Below, in pieces: positions 45,963 through 54,464 of a stretch of DNA of 64,000 bases. Both the position numbers and the translations under genes were made by a program. Every line of letters starts with the position of its first letter. Positions within the stretch are counted from its first letter, which is position 1. The DNA is taken from positions 124,001 through 188,000 of the forward strand of contig CAVXXD010000012.1 of NCBI GenBank assembly GCA_963765625.1. Reading direction: 5' to 3'. This stretch comes from CAVXXD01 sp963765625. GTDB lineage: Bacteria > Actinomycetota > Geothermincolia > Geothermincolales > Geothermincolaceae. The notes beneath the pieces were generated by a model. The model ran no database searches, was not told the origin of the DNA, and worked only from the letters and a program-made list of their open reading frames with translations.

Positions 45963-46352
45963 ATGGACGTAAAAGCTATCGGCTTGGTCATCTTTTATGG
46001 CGTGAGCCTGCCTTCACTGGCGGCCTTGTGGTGTTACTGCCGCGCCTGCCGCCGGGAAGGGCGCGAGGCCTTCTGGTTTTTCTCCGCACTCTCCCGCGTG
46101 TTACCGATATTGCTGGTGCTGGTGCCGCTGATACTCTATGCCGAGGATGTTGTAGCGGGGATGTTACTCATGCTCGTCGTATTGTCCGCCGTAGCCATGA
46201 GGGTCTGGGCGGGATTCAGCTTCTTTACCAATGGCAGTATCCGGCCGTTTCGCTACCGGGCTGACCGGCGGATCGACACCTTCGCCGATACCGACTTGTT
46301 GAAAGAAGAAGAGAGACAGCGGAAGGGGCAACTCGCCCCGCCCCACCTGTAA
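45963..46352 (+). CDS. Small membrane protein, unknown function
   Basis: A 129-residue protein with three likely membrane segments (IGLVIFYGVSLPSLAALWCY, VLPILLVLVPLILY, MLLMLVVLSAVAMRVWAGF), a CYCRACRREGRE loop with three cysteines, and a charged tail. Not recognised. It has no ribosome-binding site in front; TACAAT at 45950-45955 lies seven bases before the ATG, which would fit a leaderless transcript. Its stop is one base from the convergent M28 gene's stop. Confidence 0.6.
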   Translation: MDVKAIGLVIFYGVSLPSLAALWCYCRACRREGREAFWFFSALSRVLPILLVLVPLILYAEDVVAGMLLMLVVLSAVAMRVWAGFSFFTNGSIRPFRYRADRRIDTFADTDLLKEEERQRKGQLAPPHL

Positions 46353-46353
46353 G

Positions 46354-48753
46354 TTACAGGCTGTAAGTTATCTTCACGAAGGCGGGCCAGCCGCTGACTT
46401 CCTCGGGGAAGGGGGCCGGCATCACCGGTTCAGGCGGAGGTTCATAATCGATGTTCTCAAAAGAAGGCATCCCCAGGGATTCGTCCACCACCACCAGTTC
46501 CGGGAGGCGGGGGGCGATCACTTCCAGGGTCAGGACGATCCCTTCAGGCGGCAGGGAGGTGAAACTGAGGTAGGGCACTTCCAGCTCTTCGGCCTCCTTC
46601 CCCTCCAGCGCCACTGTCTCTATCTGGGCGTCGGTCCCGGGCAGCAGGTAGACCCGCCAGGCTCCGCGCGGTGAGGTGATGCGGACCCGTGCGGTGTAGG
46701 TGTTGCCCTCCTGTTCCGACTCCAACACCTCCAGCCGCGGCGGTTCCAGCCCGGCGTCGGGGGCCTGACAGGTGAGGAGGTCGCGGTCGCGGCGGGTTAC
46801 CGGCAGTATTTCCTTCAGGCTGCTCTTGCGGGCGCCCCCGGGGAAGAACTGCTCGGTCCATCCCTCCGGGTGCCGGTCCAGGGTGGCCCAGCAGGGCCTT
46901 CCTTCATCGGCGTCGAGCAGGTAGAAGAGGCTGACCGGCCGGGGGTGGGCAGCGTCGAAGCCGCCGCCGGTGACGCTGGCAGCCAGCAGCAGCGCCAGGG
47001 ACAGCGCCAGGCAGGCCAGCGCCGCCCAGGGGTGGCGGTAGCCGGTCATCATAGACAGGTGGGGGAGGAGCGGCCCCATCATCAGGGCCAGCAGGGCGGC
47101 CGGTAAAGCAGCCCCCAGCCTGGTCACGAAGACGGAGCTTACCAGTATGGCCGGGACCATAATAAACAGGGCCGGCAGGCAGGAGGCGGCTAACAGCGCC
47201 GTGTCCCAGCCGGAGCCGGGAGGCTTCTCCAGGCTCCCCGACAAGCCCAGCCGCGCCAGGACGGGAAGGGCAAAGAGCAGGGGCCAGGTGGGAGCGAAGC
47301 TGGCCGGGGGAATGGTCATGCATGCCAGCGCCGCCGCGGCGAACCAGGCCAGCGTCCCGGCGTAAAGCGAGGGCGGACCGACCCTTGCCGACAACCGGGG
47401 CAGCAGGAAGAAGGCGGTGGACGAGGCCAGGGCGAGCACTGCCCCTATGTAATACCCGCTGTAATAGAAGTCATGCCCGGAAAAGGAGCGCGCCTCGGGA
47501 TGGAGGCTGCTCAGCAGAAACCAGGCCAGGGCGGCCGTCGCCACCATGGTGACGAAGAGCAGGAGATAGGCGAGAACACCATGCATCATGCCCTTGAGAG
47601 TAAGGCGCCCGCGGCGCTGCAGCAGGAAGAAGACGCCGGCGAAGGCCAGGGCCGCCAGTACCGACAGGGGGATCACCCAGCTCGCGGGATAAACCACCAC
47701 CATGCCGTCGAAGGTACGGAAGAAGACTTCGTCATCGAGGCGGGCGCCTCCCGGCCCTTCTCTTCCCAGCCCGTCCAGTAGTGAAGCCAGGGCCGCCCCC
47801 TGCGCCTGCAGGCGTTCCTCGTCGACGTTCTCCGGCAGGTCCAGCAGGGTGTGATAGGCGGTGCTGCCGTTGAGGTTGTCTATATGGGCGCCGGCGAAAC
47901 CGGCCCTGGCGAAGGAGTCCAGGTCGGTCACACCGGCCTCGCGCAGAACCGGGTTGAGCCATGAGGCCATGAACATGCGGGGATAGGCGCCGGCCATGCG
48001 GGGTACAAGCCAGCCGTCTCCCTCCGCCGTCCAGGCCAGGATGGCCGGACCCTTTCCACCGATGCCGTCGAGATCGAGGACCACCTCGACTCCGGCGGCC
48101 AGGGGATGCTCCTGGACGAAAGCGATGGAGCCGAGAAGGCCGTTCTCCTCGCCGTCCGAGAAGAGGAAGACCAGGCCCCGGCCGTCAACACCGGGAACAA
48201 CACCGCTGCCGGGCTCCCGTCCTTCGCGGAGGGACCGGAGGCTTTCCAGCATCACTGCCACCGCCACGCCGTTGTCGCCGGCGCCGGGGTCGGTAGGGGC
48301 GGAGTCGTAGTGGCCGCAGACGAGGATGGAGCCGCCGTCCCCGGAACCCTCCAGCCGCGCCACGATGTTCTCCACCCTCCCCGCGCTGCCCTGCCCGGGA
48401 TTGAGGGCGGCAGCCTCCTGCATCTCCGGTTCCAGCCCCAGGGCCCGGAGTTCACCCAGGATGTAGTCGCGCACCCGGTCGTGTTCGGGAGTGCCGATGG
48501 GGTGTGGGGCATGCCCTATCGCCTCCACGTGGCGCATAGCCCGCGCCGAAGAGAAGACGTCAACGGGCGCGCCGGCGGAAACGGGGGAGGGTGGCCTCAT
48601 CTGGAGCAGGACCACCAGGACGACGAAGGCCATCCAGAGGAAAAGGAACGCCGCCTGCCCGCCGCCCCGCCGCCAGGCGCGGCACCGGTTCTCACGTATG
48701 GCCGCGGAGAGTGATCGAAGGCGTGAGGGCGGACAGAAAAGCATGTCGCTCAT
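46354..48753 (-). CDS. M28 metallopeptidase with multi-pass membrane domain (FXNA/ERMP1-like)
   Basis: A 799-residue protein. After an N-terminal anchor (AAFLFLWMAFVVLVVLL) comes an M28 aminopeptidase domain: HPIGTPEHDRVRDYI, then the zinc ligands H in CGHYDSAPTDPGAG, D in GDNGVAVAVML, E-E in FLFSDGEENGLLGS, D in DLDGIGG and H in STAYHTLLDLPEN. From about residue 350 there are eight to nine membrane segments, and a C-terminal beta domain (VRITSPRGAWRVYLLPG). This layout matches eukaryotic ER metallopeptidase ERMP1/Fxna and its bacterial homologues. It should cleave peptides outside the membrane. Intact. Confidence 0.9.
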   Translation of the reverse strand: MSDMLFCPPSRLRSLSAAIRENRCRAWRRGGGQAAFLFLWMAFVVLVVLLQMRPPSPVSAGAPVDVFSSARAMRHVEAIGHAPHPIGTPEHDRVRDYILGELRALGLEPEMQEAAALNPGQGSAGRVENIVARLEGSGDGGSILVCGHYDSAPTDPGAGDNGVAVAVMLESLRSLREGREPGSGVVPGVDGRGLVFLFSDGEENGLLGSIAFVQEHPLAAGVEVVLDLDGIGGKGPAILAWTAEGDGWLVPRMAGAYPRMFMASWLNPVLREAGVTDLDSFARAGFAGAHIDNLNGSTAYHTLLDLPENVDEERLQAQGAALASLLDGLGREGPGGARLDDEVFFRTFDGMVVVYPASWVIPLSVLAALAFAGVFFLLQRRGRLTLKGMMHGVLAYLLLFVTMVATAALAWFLLSSLHPEARSFSGHDFYYSGYYIGAVLALASSTAFFLLPRLSARVGPPSLYAGTLAWFAAAALACMTIPPASFAPTWPLLFALPVLARLGLSGSLEKPPGSGWDTALLAASCLPALFIMVPAILVSSVFVTRLGAALPAALLALMMGPLLPHLSMMTGYRHPWAALACLALSLALLLAASVTGGGFDAAHPRPVSLFYLLDADEGRPCWATLDRHPEGWTEQFFPGGARKSSLKEILPVTRRDRDLLTCQAPDAGLEPPRLEVLESEQEGNTYTARVRITSPRGAWRVYLLPGTDAQIETVALEGKEAEELEVPYLSFTSLPPEGIVLTLEVIAPRLPELVVVDESLGMPSFENIDYEPPPEPVMPAPFPEEVSGWPAFVKITYSL

Positions 48754-48812
48754 ACCGGCTCACCCCCGGAAGCTGGCTTTTTCAGGGACCGGCCTGCCGG
48801 CGTCTTCCCCCC

Positions 48813-49847
48813 TCAGCTGTGGTCGAGGGAGACGCGGGACTGGTCGGCCGGGTCGTACTTGACGTAGACGATCCTGCCCGGCTGGTACTTGGAGACCGAT
48901 GCCTCGCCGATAACCCCGGTGACCTGCGCCGAGAAGTTCGGCTTCCCTTCCGGCTGGACGTCCAGGATGAAGGTCATGGCCGGGTTGCTGCCATTGACGA
49001 AGACATTGAGGGGCGTGGCCTGTACGATGACGGCCGGCGCGGGCGTGCCGGTCCGGCGTATCTCCTCGTTCTCCTCGTCGTTCTTCTTCAGGAACTCCTC
49101 CAGCTGCTGGGCCTGCCCGGCCGGAGGAGAAGAAACACCCGCCGCCCCGGTCCCGGCGCCGGCGGAAGCCGCAGCCGCGGCCTTTACCATCTGCAGGGCC
49201 TGCTCCGGGGTCATACCCGCGACCTTCCCCAGCGTCTGCGCCAGTTCCGGGGATATGCCCGCGGCCGGTGCCAGGCCGCCGGGCGCCGCGCCACCCGGCG
49301 GCATTCCCCCGGGGGCGGCGGATGCCGCGGACATGGCGGCGGCCAGCGCGGACATGGGGTCCGCCCCTCCCGTCTCCGACGCGTCCGCCAGGGCCACGTT
49401 GGAGGGGTTCCCGGGGTCGTACTTGACGGACACCACCGTCCCCGGCTGGTACTGCGGCACGTCCAGCCGGCCGATGACGGTCTGGACCTCGGCCTGGTAG
49501 GGCTGGCCTCCGGGCGGGCGCACCTCCAGCTTCAGCTTGACCACGGGGTAGACGTTATTGACGGTGATGTTGGTCTCCTTGAGCTCCAGGATGGTGGCCT
49601 CCGCCGGCAGCCCGCTCTTCTGTAACTTGCTCTGCTTGCCCAAGGGCGCGAAGACCTTTTTGAAGACGAAGAAGATGACCCCGACGAAAACCAGCACCAT
49701 CAGGGTCACGACTAAGAACCCGCCTAGCCTGCCCCCTTCCCCGGGGCCGGCGAATACCGCCACGTAGGCCGCGATCACCCCGGCCAGGCCCCCGACGATG
49801 CCGGCCACCATGCCGATCTTGCCGCCGGTGTTAAGCGATTTCCACAA
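48813..49847 (-). CDS. Membrane protein with two YDP-type beta domains (copy 1)
   Basis: A 344-residue protein. Two N-terminal membrane segments (GMVAGIVGGLAGVIAAYVAV, FLVVTLMVLVFVGVIFFVF), then beta domain 1 (GLPAEATILELKETNITVNN, KLKLEVRPPGGQPYQ, YQPGTVVSVKYDPGNPS), an Ala/Gly/Pro-rich linker, and beta domain 2 (GTPAPAVIVQATPLNVFVNG, FILDVQPEGKPNFSAQ, YQPGRIVYVKYDPADQSRV). The closest relative is the next gene upstream; the single-domain version is at 22460. TTG start at 49847 with GGGAGAG upstream. Not recognised functionally; the domain is similar to DUF3592. Confidence 0.78.
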   Translation of the reverse strand: MWKSLNTGGKIGMVAGIVGGLAGVIAAYVAVFAGPGEGGRLGGFLVVTLMVLVFVGVIFFVFKKVFAPLGKQSKLQKSGLPAEATILELKETNITVNNVYPVVKLKLEVRPPGGQPYQAEVQTVIGRLDVPQYQPGTVVSVKYDPGNPSNVALADASETGGADPMSALAAAMSAASAAPGGMPPGGAAPGGLAPAAGISPELAQTLGKVAGMTPEQALQMVKAAAAASAGAGTGAAGVSSPPAGQAQQLEEFLKKNDEENEEIRRTGTPAPAVIVQATPLNVFVNGSNPAMTFILDVQPEGKPNFSAQVTGVIGEASVSKYQPGRIVYVKYDPADQSRVSLDHS

Positions 49848-49886
49848 CGGACTCTCCCTTCTCTTCTTTCCCAGGTTCCCGTCCCG

Positions 49887-50753
49887 TCAGGAGTGGTCGA
49901 TGGCCACGCGCGAACGGTCGGCCGGGTCGTATTTGACGTAGATGGTGTCGCCCACCTCGTACCTGGTGACCGAGGACTGCGATATCGCCGCGGTCACTTG
50001 CGCCTGGAAGGCGGCCTCGCCCTCCGGCTGCACCTCCAGCAGAAAGGTCATGGCAGGGTTAGGCCCGTTGACTTCGACGTTGAGCGGTATGGCCTGGACG
50101 ATGACCGCCGCAGCCGGCTTGCCCATGGCCAGGACGGCTTCGCTCTCGTCGTCGGCGCGCTGGAGGAAATCCCTCATCATGCGTTCTTTTTCTTTTTCGG
50201 AAGAAGCCCCCGCGGTGATGGCCGCGGACGGGTCCAGCCCGCCCGGCGCGGTGGGTACGGCGGCGTCACCAGCCGCGCCCTCCACCCGGCCCAGGGCCAC
50301 CTTGGAGGGGTCGGCGGGGTCGAACACCACCGGTACCACCGTCCCCGGCTGGACCTGGGGGATCTGCAGCCGCTCGATGAGGGTCTGTATCTCCGCCTGG
50401 TAAGGCTGCCCGCCCGGGGGCCGCACCTCCAGCTTCAGCCTCACGAACGGGTAGACCTCGTTGACGGTGATGCCGGTCTCTTCCAGCGCCTTGACGGTGG
50501 CCTCCGCCTGGACCCCTCGCTTCAGCAGGTCCTGTTGTTCCGCCACCGGCCCCAGCGTCTTCTTTAAAACGAAATGGAAGACGGAGTAGAAACCCGCTTC
50601 GAAAAGCAGTACCACTATCAGAATGGGGATCTTGACCCACCAGGAGGCCGGGATGATCAGCACCACCAGGATACTGGCCAGGGCGGCGGCGGACGCGGCG
50701 ATGATGCCGGCTGTAACCCCTATCCTTCCCGTCTTGTTGAACACCTCGAACAT
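49887..50753 (-). CDS. Membrane protein with two YDP-type beta domains (copy 2)
   Basis: About 288 residues from the ATG at 50753 (MFEVFNKTGRIGV); the frame is open further upstream but that part has no support. Two N-terminal membrane segments (GIIAASAAALASILVVLII, IPILIVVLLFEAGFYSVFHF), beta domain 1 (GVQAEATVKALEETGITVNE, KLEVRPPGGQPYQAEIQ, VQPGTVVPVVFDPADPSKV), a short linker with a charged helix (EKERMMRDFLQRADDESEA), and beta domain 2 (GKPAAAVIVQAIPLNVEVNG, YEVGDTIYVKYDPADRSRVA). A tandem duplicate of the gene at 48813, 39 bases apart and probably in one operon with it. Confidence 0.78.
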   Translation of the reverse strand: MFEVFNKTGRIGVTAGIIAASAAALASILVVLIIPASWWVKIPILIVVLLFEAGFYSVFHFVLKKTLGPVAEQQDLLKRGVQAEATVKALEETGITVNEVYPFVRLKLEVRPPGGQPYQAEIQTLIERLQIPQVQPGTVVPVVFDPADPSKVALGRVEGAAGDAAVPTAPGGLDPSAAITAGASSEKEKERMMRDFLQRADDESEAVLAMGKPAAAVIVQAIPLNVEVNGPNPAMTFLLEVQPEGEAAFQAQVTAAISQSSVTRYEVGDTIYVKYDPADRSRVAIDHS

Positions 50754-50927
50754 CGCTTGAAACCCCCTCTCGACCACCCCTCGAGTGGACACCTCCATTA
50801 TAAGCGAAGGAGGGTCTGCCTGCCCGCCGCGGCCGGTTCGACGCAGCGGCGCCGGATAAGCTATACTTGCATAAAGCGGTGCAGGGCAGTGCGGCCTGGG
50901 GCCTCCGGGCGCGATAGGGGGGTTGAG

Positions 50928-52010
50928 ATGAGCATCACAAAGTGCGGGGAGTGCGGTTTCCCGAGGATACTATGGGGCATCTGCAAGTGGCAGGAGAACG
51001 GGACCATCATCGGGCGTTTCACCAAGTTCGACCTGCGCGCCGTGGTCCTCGAGGCCGACATCCTCAACGATTTCATAGCGCGCATCGAGGAGAAGCTGGG
51101 GGTTCCTATCGGCCATATCGTCTACGAGACCCAGCGCAACGCCTCCCAGGACGTCATCGGCACCATCCTCGGCATCGCGCCCCGGTTCGTCTACAGCATC
51201 CCCGGGGTAAAGCGCGTCGTCGCCAGCGTCTTCTGCGAGATGTCCATCATCTTCGGCATGTCCTACGCCAGGGTGGTCAAGTATTACAAGAACACCATCG
51301 GCGAGTCGCTCGTCCGCAACCCCTTCAACCGCGATCTTATCGCCGCCATCATCGTGGGGGCCTTCGAGGCCCTGATGCAGGTCCCCTACAAATACGAGTG
51401 GAAGATGACCCCCAAAGGGGAGGTCATCCATATCGAGCCGGAGCCTTCCCGCCCGGAGATAGCCGAGAGGCTGGCCGTCACCTTGACCCCGGTCAAGCCG
51501 GGACACAGCGACATCCCCGTCTGCCCCAAGTGCCACGAGCCCCTGGCCTTCCGGGATTTCAAGTGGGACAGGCAGCAGGGGATCGTGATGGACACCCGGC
51601 GCGGGGTGCGCATGGCCTTCCTTGACGCCTACACGCCCAGGATAGTCATTCGCGAGATGGAGAAGGAACTGGGCGAAGAAGTAGGAGACATGGTGGTGGA
51701 GGCGCACAAGGAGTTCTGCCTGCGCCACCTGCGCGATGAATTCCTCCCCTCCGGCGACATGGCCGGCGTGGACCGTGACCGCCTTCTGCGGAGCGTAATG
51801 GACGCGGTCATCGTCCGCGGGCTGGGCAACCCGGTGGAGTATTCCCTCGAGGGCGGTGTGTTGAGCGTGAAGTTCGAGAACTGCTTCAGCGACCACCTCA
51901 TGGCCGGCTTCTTCTGGGCCCTTTTCGAGATTGTGGAAAGCCGGGGGGGCAAGGTGTCCTGGGAGTCCATCGACCCCTGCACCGTCCGCTTCGAAGCATC
52001 CCCCGCCTGA
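50928..52010 (+). CDS. Double zinc-knuckle/V4R-like protein, paralogue B (intact)
   Basis: A 360-residue protein, the cleanest member of the family. Half 1: ITKCGECGFPRILWGICKWQ, ENGTIIGRF, VVLEADILNDFIARIEEKLG, IVYETQRNASQDVIGTI, then VRNPFNRDLIAAIIVGAFEA. Half 2: VCPKCHEPLAFRDFKWDRQQ, GIVMDTRRGVRMAFLDA, VIREMEKELGEEVGDMVVEA, RGLGNPVEYSLEGGVLSVKF and SDHLMAGFFWALFEIVES. The parallel order of knuckle, tryptophan, R-containing strand, amphipathic helix and (E/R)N(P/C)F-type strand shows an internal duplication. The second part of each half resembles V4R domains (BchJ, XylR N-terminus). ATG 50928 follows GGGGGGTTGAG. It lies 17 bases before the B12/radical SAM gene. Function unknown. Confidence 0.8.
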   Translation: MSITKCGECGFPRILWGICKWQENGTIIGRFTKFDLRAVVLEADILNDFIARIEEKLGVPIGHIVYETQRNASQDVIGTILGIAPRFVYSIPGVKRVVASVFCEMSIIFGMSYARVVKYYKNTIGESLVRNPFNRDLIAAIIVGAFEALMQVPYKYEWKMTPKGEVIHIEPEPSRPEIAERLAVTLTPVKPGHSDIPVCPKCHEPLAFRDFKWDRQQGIVMDTRRGVRMAFLDAYTPRIVIREMEKELGEEVGDMVVEAHKEFCLRHLRDEFLPSGDMAGVDRDRLLRSVMDAVIVRGLGNPVEYSLEGGVLSVKFENCFSDHLMAGFFWALFEIVESRGGKVSWESIDPCTVRFEASPA

Positions 52011-52027
52011 CATCCGAAAGGAGCGCC

Positions 52028-53330
52028 GTGCGGGTACTGATCATCAGCGAGAACCGTTGCCGGGCCAACCTGGTACCCTTTCCCCTCGGCCCCGCCTACG
52101 TGGCGGCCTCCGCCCGCGCCGCCGGACACGAAGTGCGCTGCCCTGGACCTGATGTTCAGCGATGACCCCACGGCCGACGTGCTCGCCGCCGTCGGGAGCT
52201 TCGAGCCCGACTGCGTCGGCCTGTCCATCCGCAACATCGACAACCAGGACATCCGGGCGAGCGAGTTCTACCCCGAGCAGTCGCTGGGGATGGTCGAGGC
52301 CCTCAAATCCTCGACCGGCGCGCCCATCGTCCTGGGCGGGGCGGGCTTCACCATCTTTCCCCTGGAGTGCCTGGACTTCTTCGACCTGGAGCTGGGCATC
52401 GTGGGGGAGGGAGAAGAAGCCTTCCCGCGCCTGCTCGCCGTACTGGAAGAAGGAGGCGACCCGGCGGGCCTGCCCGGCGTGGCGGTGCGGCGCGGCGATG
52501 TCCGCGGGGTTAACCCGCCCGGGCCGCCGCCCGATTTCACGCGCCTGCCCGGTCCCGACCACGCCGGCTTTCGGAGTGGAGAACTACAACTGGACAGCCC
52601 GGCGCCGGCCAGCCCTTCGTCACCAACCTGCAGGCGCAGGCGGGGCTGCCACCTGCGCTGCATCTACTGCCCCAACCCGCTGATAGAGGGGCGCGAGGTG
52701 CGCATGCGCGAGCCCCGCGCGGTGGCGGACGAGCTGGAGGCCCTGGAGAAGGAGCACGGCATCGGGACGGTCTTCCTCAACGACGCCCTCTTCAACTACC
52801 CGCTCGACTACACCTTCGAGCTGCTGGACGCCATCGCCTCGCGCCGCCTTTCCCTGCGCTGGGGGTGCACCGTCAACCCCATCTTCTACGCCGACGGGCT
52901 CTACGCGCGCATGCGCGAGGCCGGCTGCTTCCACGTCAGCCTGGGCAACGAGAGCGGCTCGGAGGACATGCTGCGCGCCCTGCGCAAGGATTTCACGAAA
53001 GAAGACATCGCCCGGGCGTCCGCGCCGCCAAGGCAGCGGAGCTCCTGGTCCACTGCTTCCTCCTGCTGGGAGGACCGGGCGAGAGCCGGGCCAGCGTGGA
53101 GGAGAGCGTCACCTTCCTGGAGGAGCTCGGACCTTCCTTCGTCGGGGTCACCGCGGGCATCCGTATCTACCCGGGCTGCGAACTGCACGGCATCGCGATA
53201 CGGGAGGGCGTCATCGAAGCCGGGCAGTAACCTGCTCCGCCCCGCCTTCTACATCTCGCGGGAGGTCGAGCCCTGGCTCCACGACTACATGCGCGAGGTT
53301 TGCGGCTCCCACCCCGGCTGGATGCTTTAA
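52028..53330 (+). CDS. B12-binding radical SAM protein, frame breaks
   Basis: About 430 residues when corrected. GTG 52028 follows AAAGGAG. The N-terminal half is a cobalamin-binding type Rossmann domain (VLIISENRCRANLVPFPLGP, ADVLAAVGSFEPDCVGLSIR, LGIVGEGEEAFPRLLAVLEE). The radical SAM core has CHLRCIYC in RGCHLRCIYCPNPLIEG (CxxxCxxC), FHVSLGNESGSEDML and LLVHCFLLLGGPGESRASVE. Breaks are near 52138, 52572, 52600-52625, 53020 and 53228. No DxHxG corrinoid motif is obvious, so cobalamin may or may not bind. Such proteins methylate or rearrange unactivated carbons; substrate unknown. Directly follows paralogue B of the zinc-knuckle family. Confidence 0.83.
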
Positions 53331-53341
53331 AGCACCTCCGC

Positions 53342-54287
53342 TTAGACGGTGCGGCGAAGCCAGCGCTTGATGACGAACATGGTCACCAGGGCGCTGGGGT
53401 AGAACCAGACGATCATGAAGGCGTGGGTGGCCTCCGGGAAGATGAACCACGGCAGGAAGAGTTTCTTGTGGGGCACCCCCTTCTCCTCGCAGGCCCTGGC
53501 GAAGTCGCGCGAGAGGAAACGGATGGGGTCGGTGCCGCCGGAGACGATCAGGCAGGGAGGGGAATCGGGCCTGAGGTTGCGGGTGTTGCTGAGGCGGCGA
53601 GCCTCTTTCAAGGCCTTTTCCATGTCGTTTCCCAGGGCGGCCTGGATCATCAGCCTGACAGCCGGGCGCATGGGCCGGATGCAATTGAGGATCTCCTCCC
53701 AGTCGAAAGCGCCGTAGATCTCGCACCAGTCCCTTGATGTTGCCGGGCTGGATGGTGGTGGCCTTGACCCCTTCCAGCAGGGAGGGGTTTGAGGCTGCCT
53801 GGGCGTACCAGGTGGCCAGGAAGGCGCCGGCCGAATCCCCGGCCAGGACCATGCGGGTGGGGTCGCCGCCGAAACGCCCGGCGTTTTCGTAAGCCCAGTT
53901 GATGGCGGCCGCGGCGTCCTCCATCTGCTGCTCCATCCTGGCGCCGGGAGTAAGGCGGTAGTTGATGTTGAACACCAGGTAGCCGGCGCGGGCCAGGGTA
54001 CGGCTGAACCGCTCGTACGAGCTCTTGTCCATACACATCAGCCCGCCGCCGTGGATGTTGACCAGAACCGGAACGGGCTTTTTCATTTTCCGGGCGGGGG
54101 GCACGATGACGTCCAGGTTCTGGGATTTGCGGCGGGTGCCGGCGTAGTTGAGGTCGTAATGGGCTTCGCCCACGGCCGGGAGGCAGGAGTTGAAGACGAA
54201 GGCACGGCCGTAGAGTTCCAGGCATTTTATCATGGCCTTGAGGAACAGTTGCATGATCCGGGCGCTGATATTATTGAGTATGCTCAT
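53342..54287 (-). CDS. Alpha/beta hydrolase (HSL/carboxylesterase type), one frame break
   Basis: About 315 residues. The ATG at 54287 has AAGGAG six bases upstream. The oxyanion-hole motif is VLVNIHGGGLMCMD, the nucleophile elbow GDSAGAFLATW (S in GDSAG), and after a break near 53728 come CLIVSGGTDPIRF (acid) and FPEATHAFMIVWF (His), so the triad is complete. It belongs to the hormone-sensitive-lipase family of esterases. A membrane-like N-terminal helix and the ending VTMFVIKRWLRRTV suggest membrane association. A good TetR-type operator lies 36 bases upstream of its start. Confidence 0.87.
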
Positions 54288-54322
54288 CGGCTTCTCCTTG
54301 CTCGATTTACCGAATATCGATG

Positions 54323-54338
54323 TTGACTGAGCAGTCAA
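54323..54338. promoter_or_regulatory. Candidate TetR-family operator
   Basis: TTGACTG-AG-CAGTCAA has seven-base perfect arms around a two-base centre. Size, symmetry and the TTGACTG/CAGTCAA sequence resemble binding sites of TetR/AcrR regulators. It lies in the divergent gap between the hydrolase (start 54287) and paralogue C (start 54465) and could repress either gene. No TetR gene is in the window. Confidence 0.5.
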
Positions 54339-54464
54339 TACAACAGTTAATTATACCATCAGTGTGACATTTATGTGACAGTTTATCAAGCCAGGTGATA
54401 ACGTATACGAGGGGATTTGATCCGGAAAACGATATTCAGCCCCGGCCGGGAGGATTTCTTGAGC

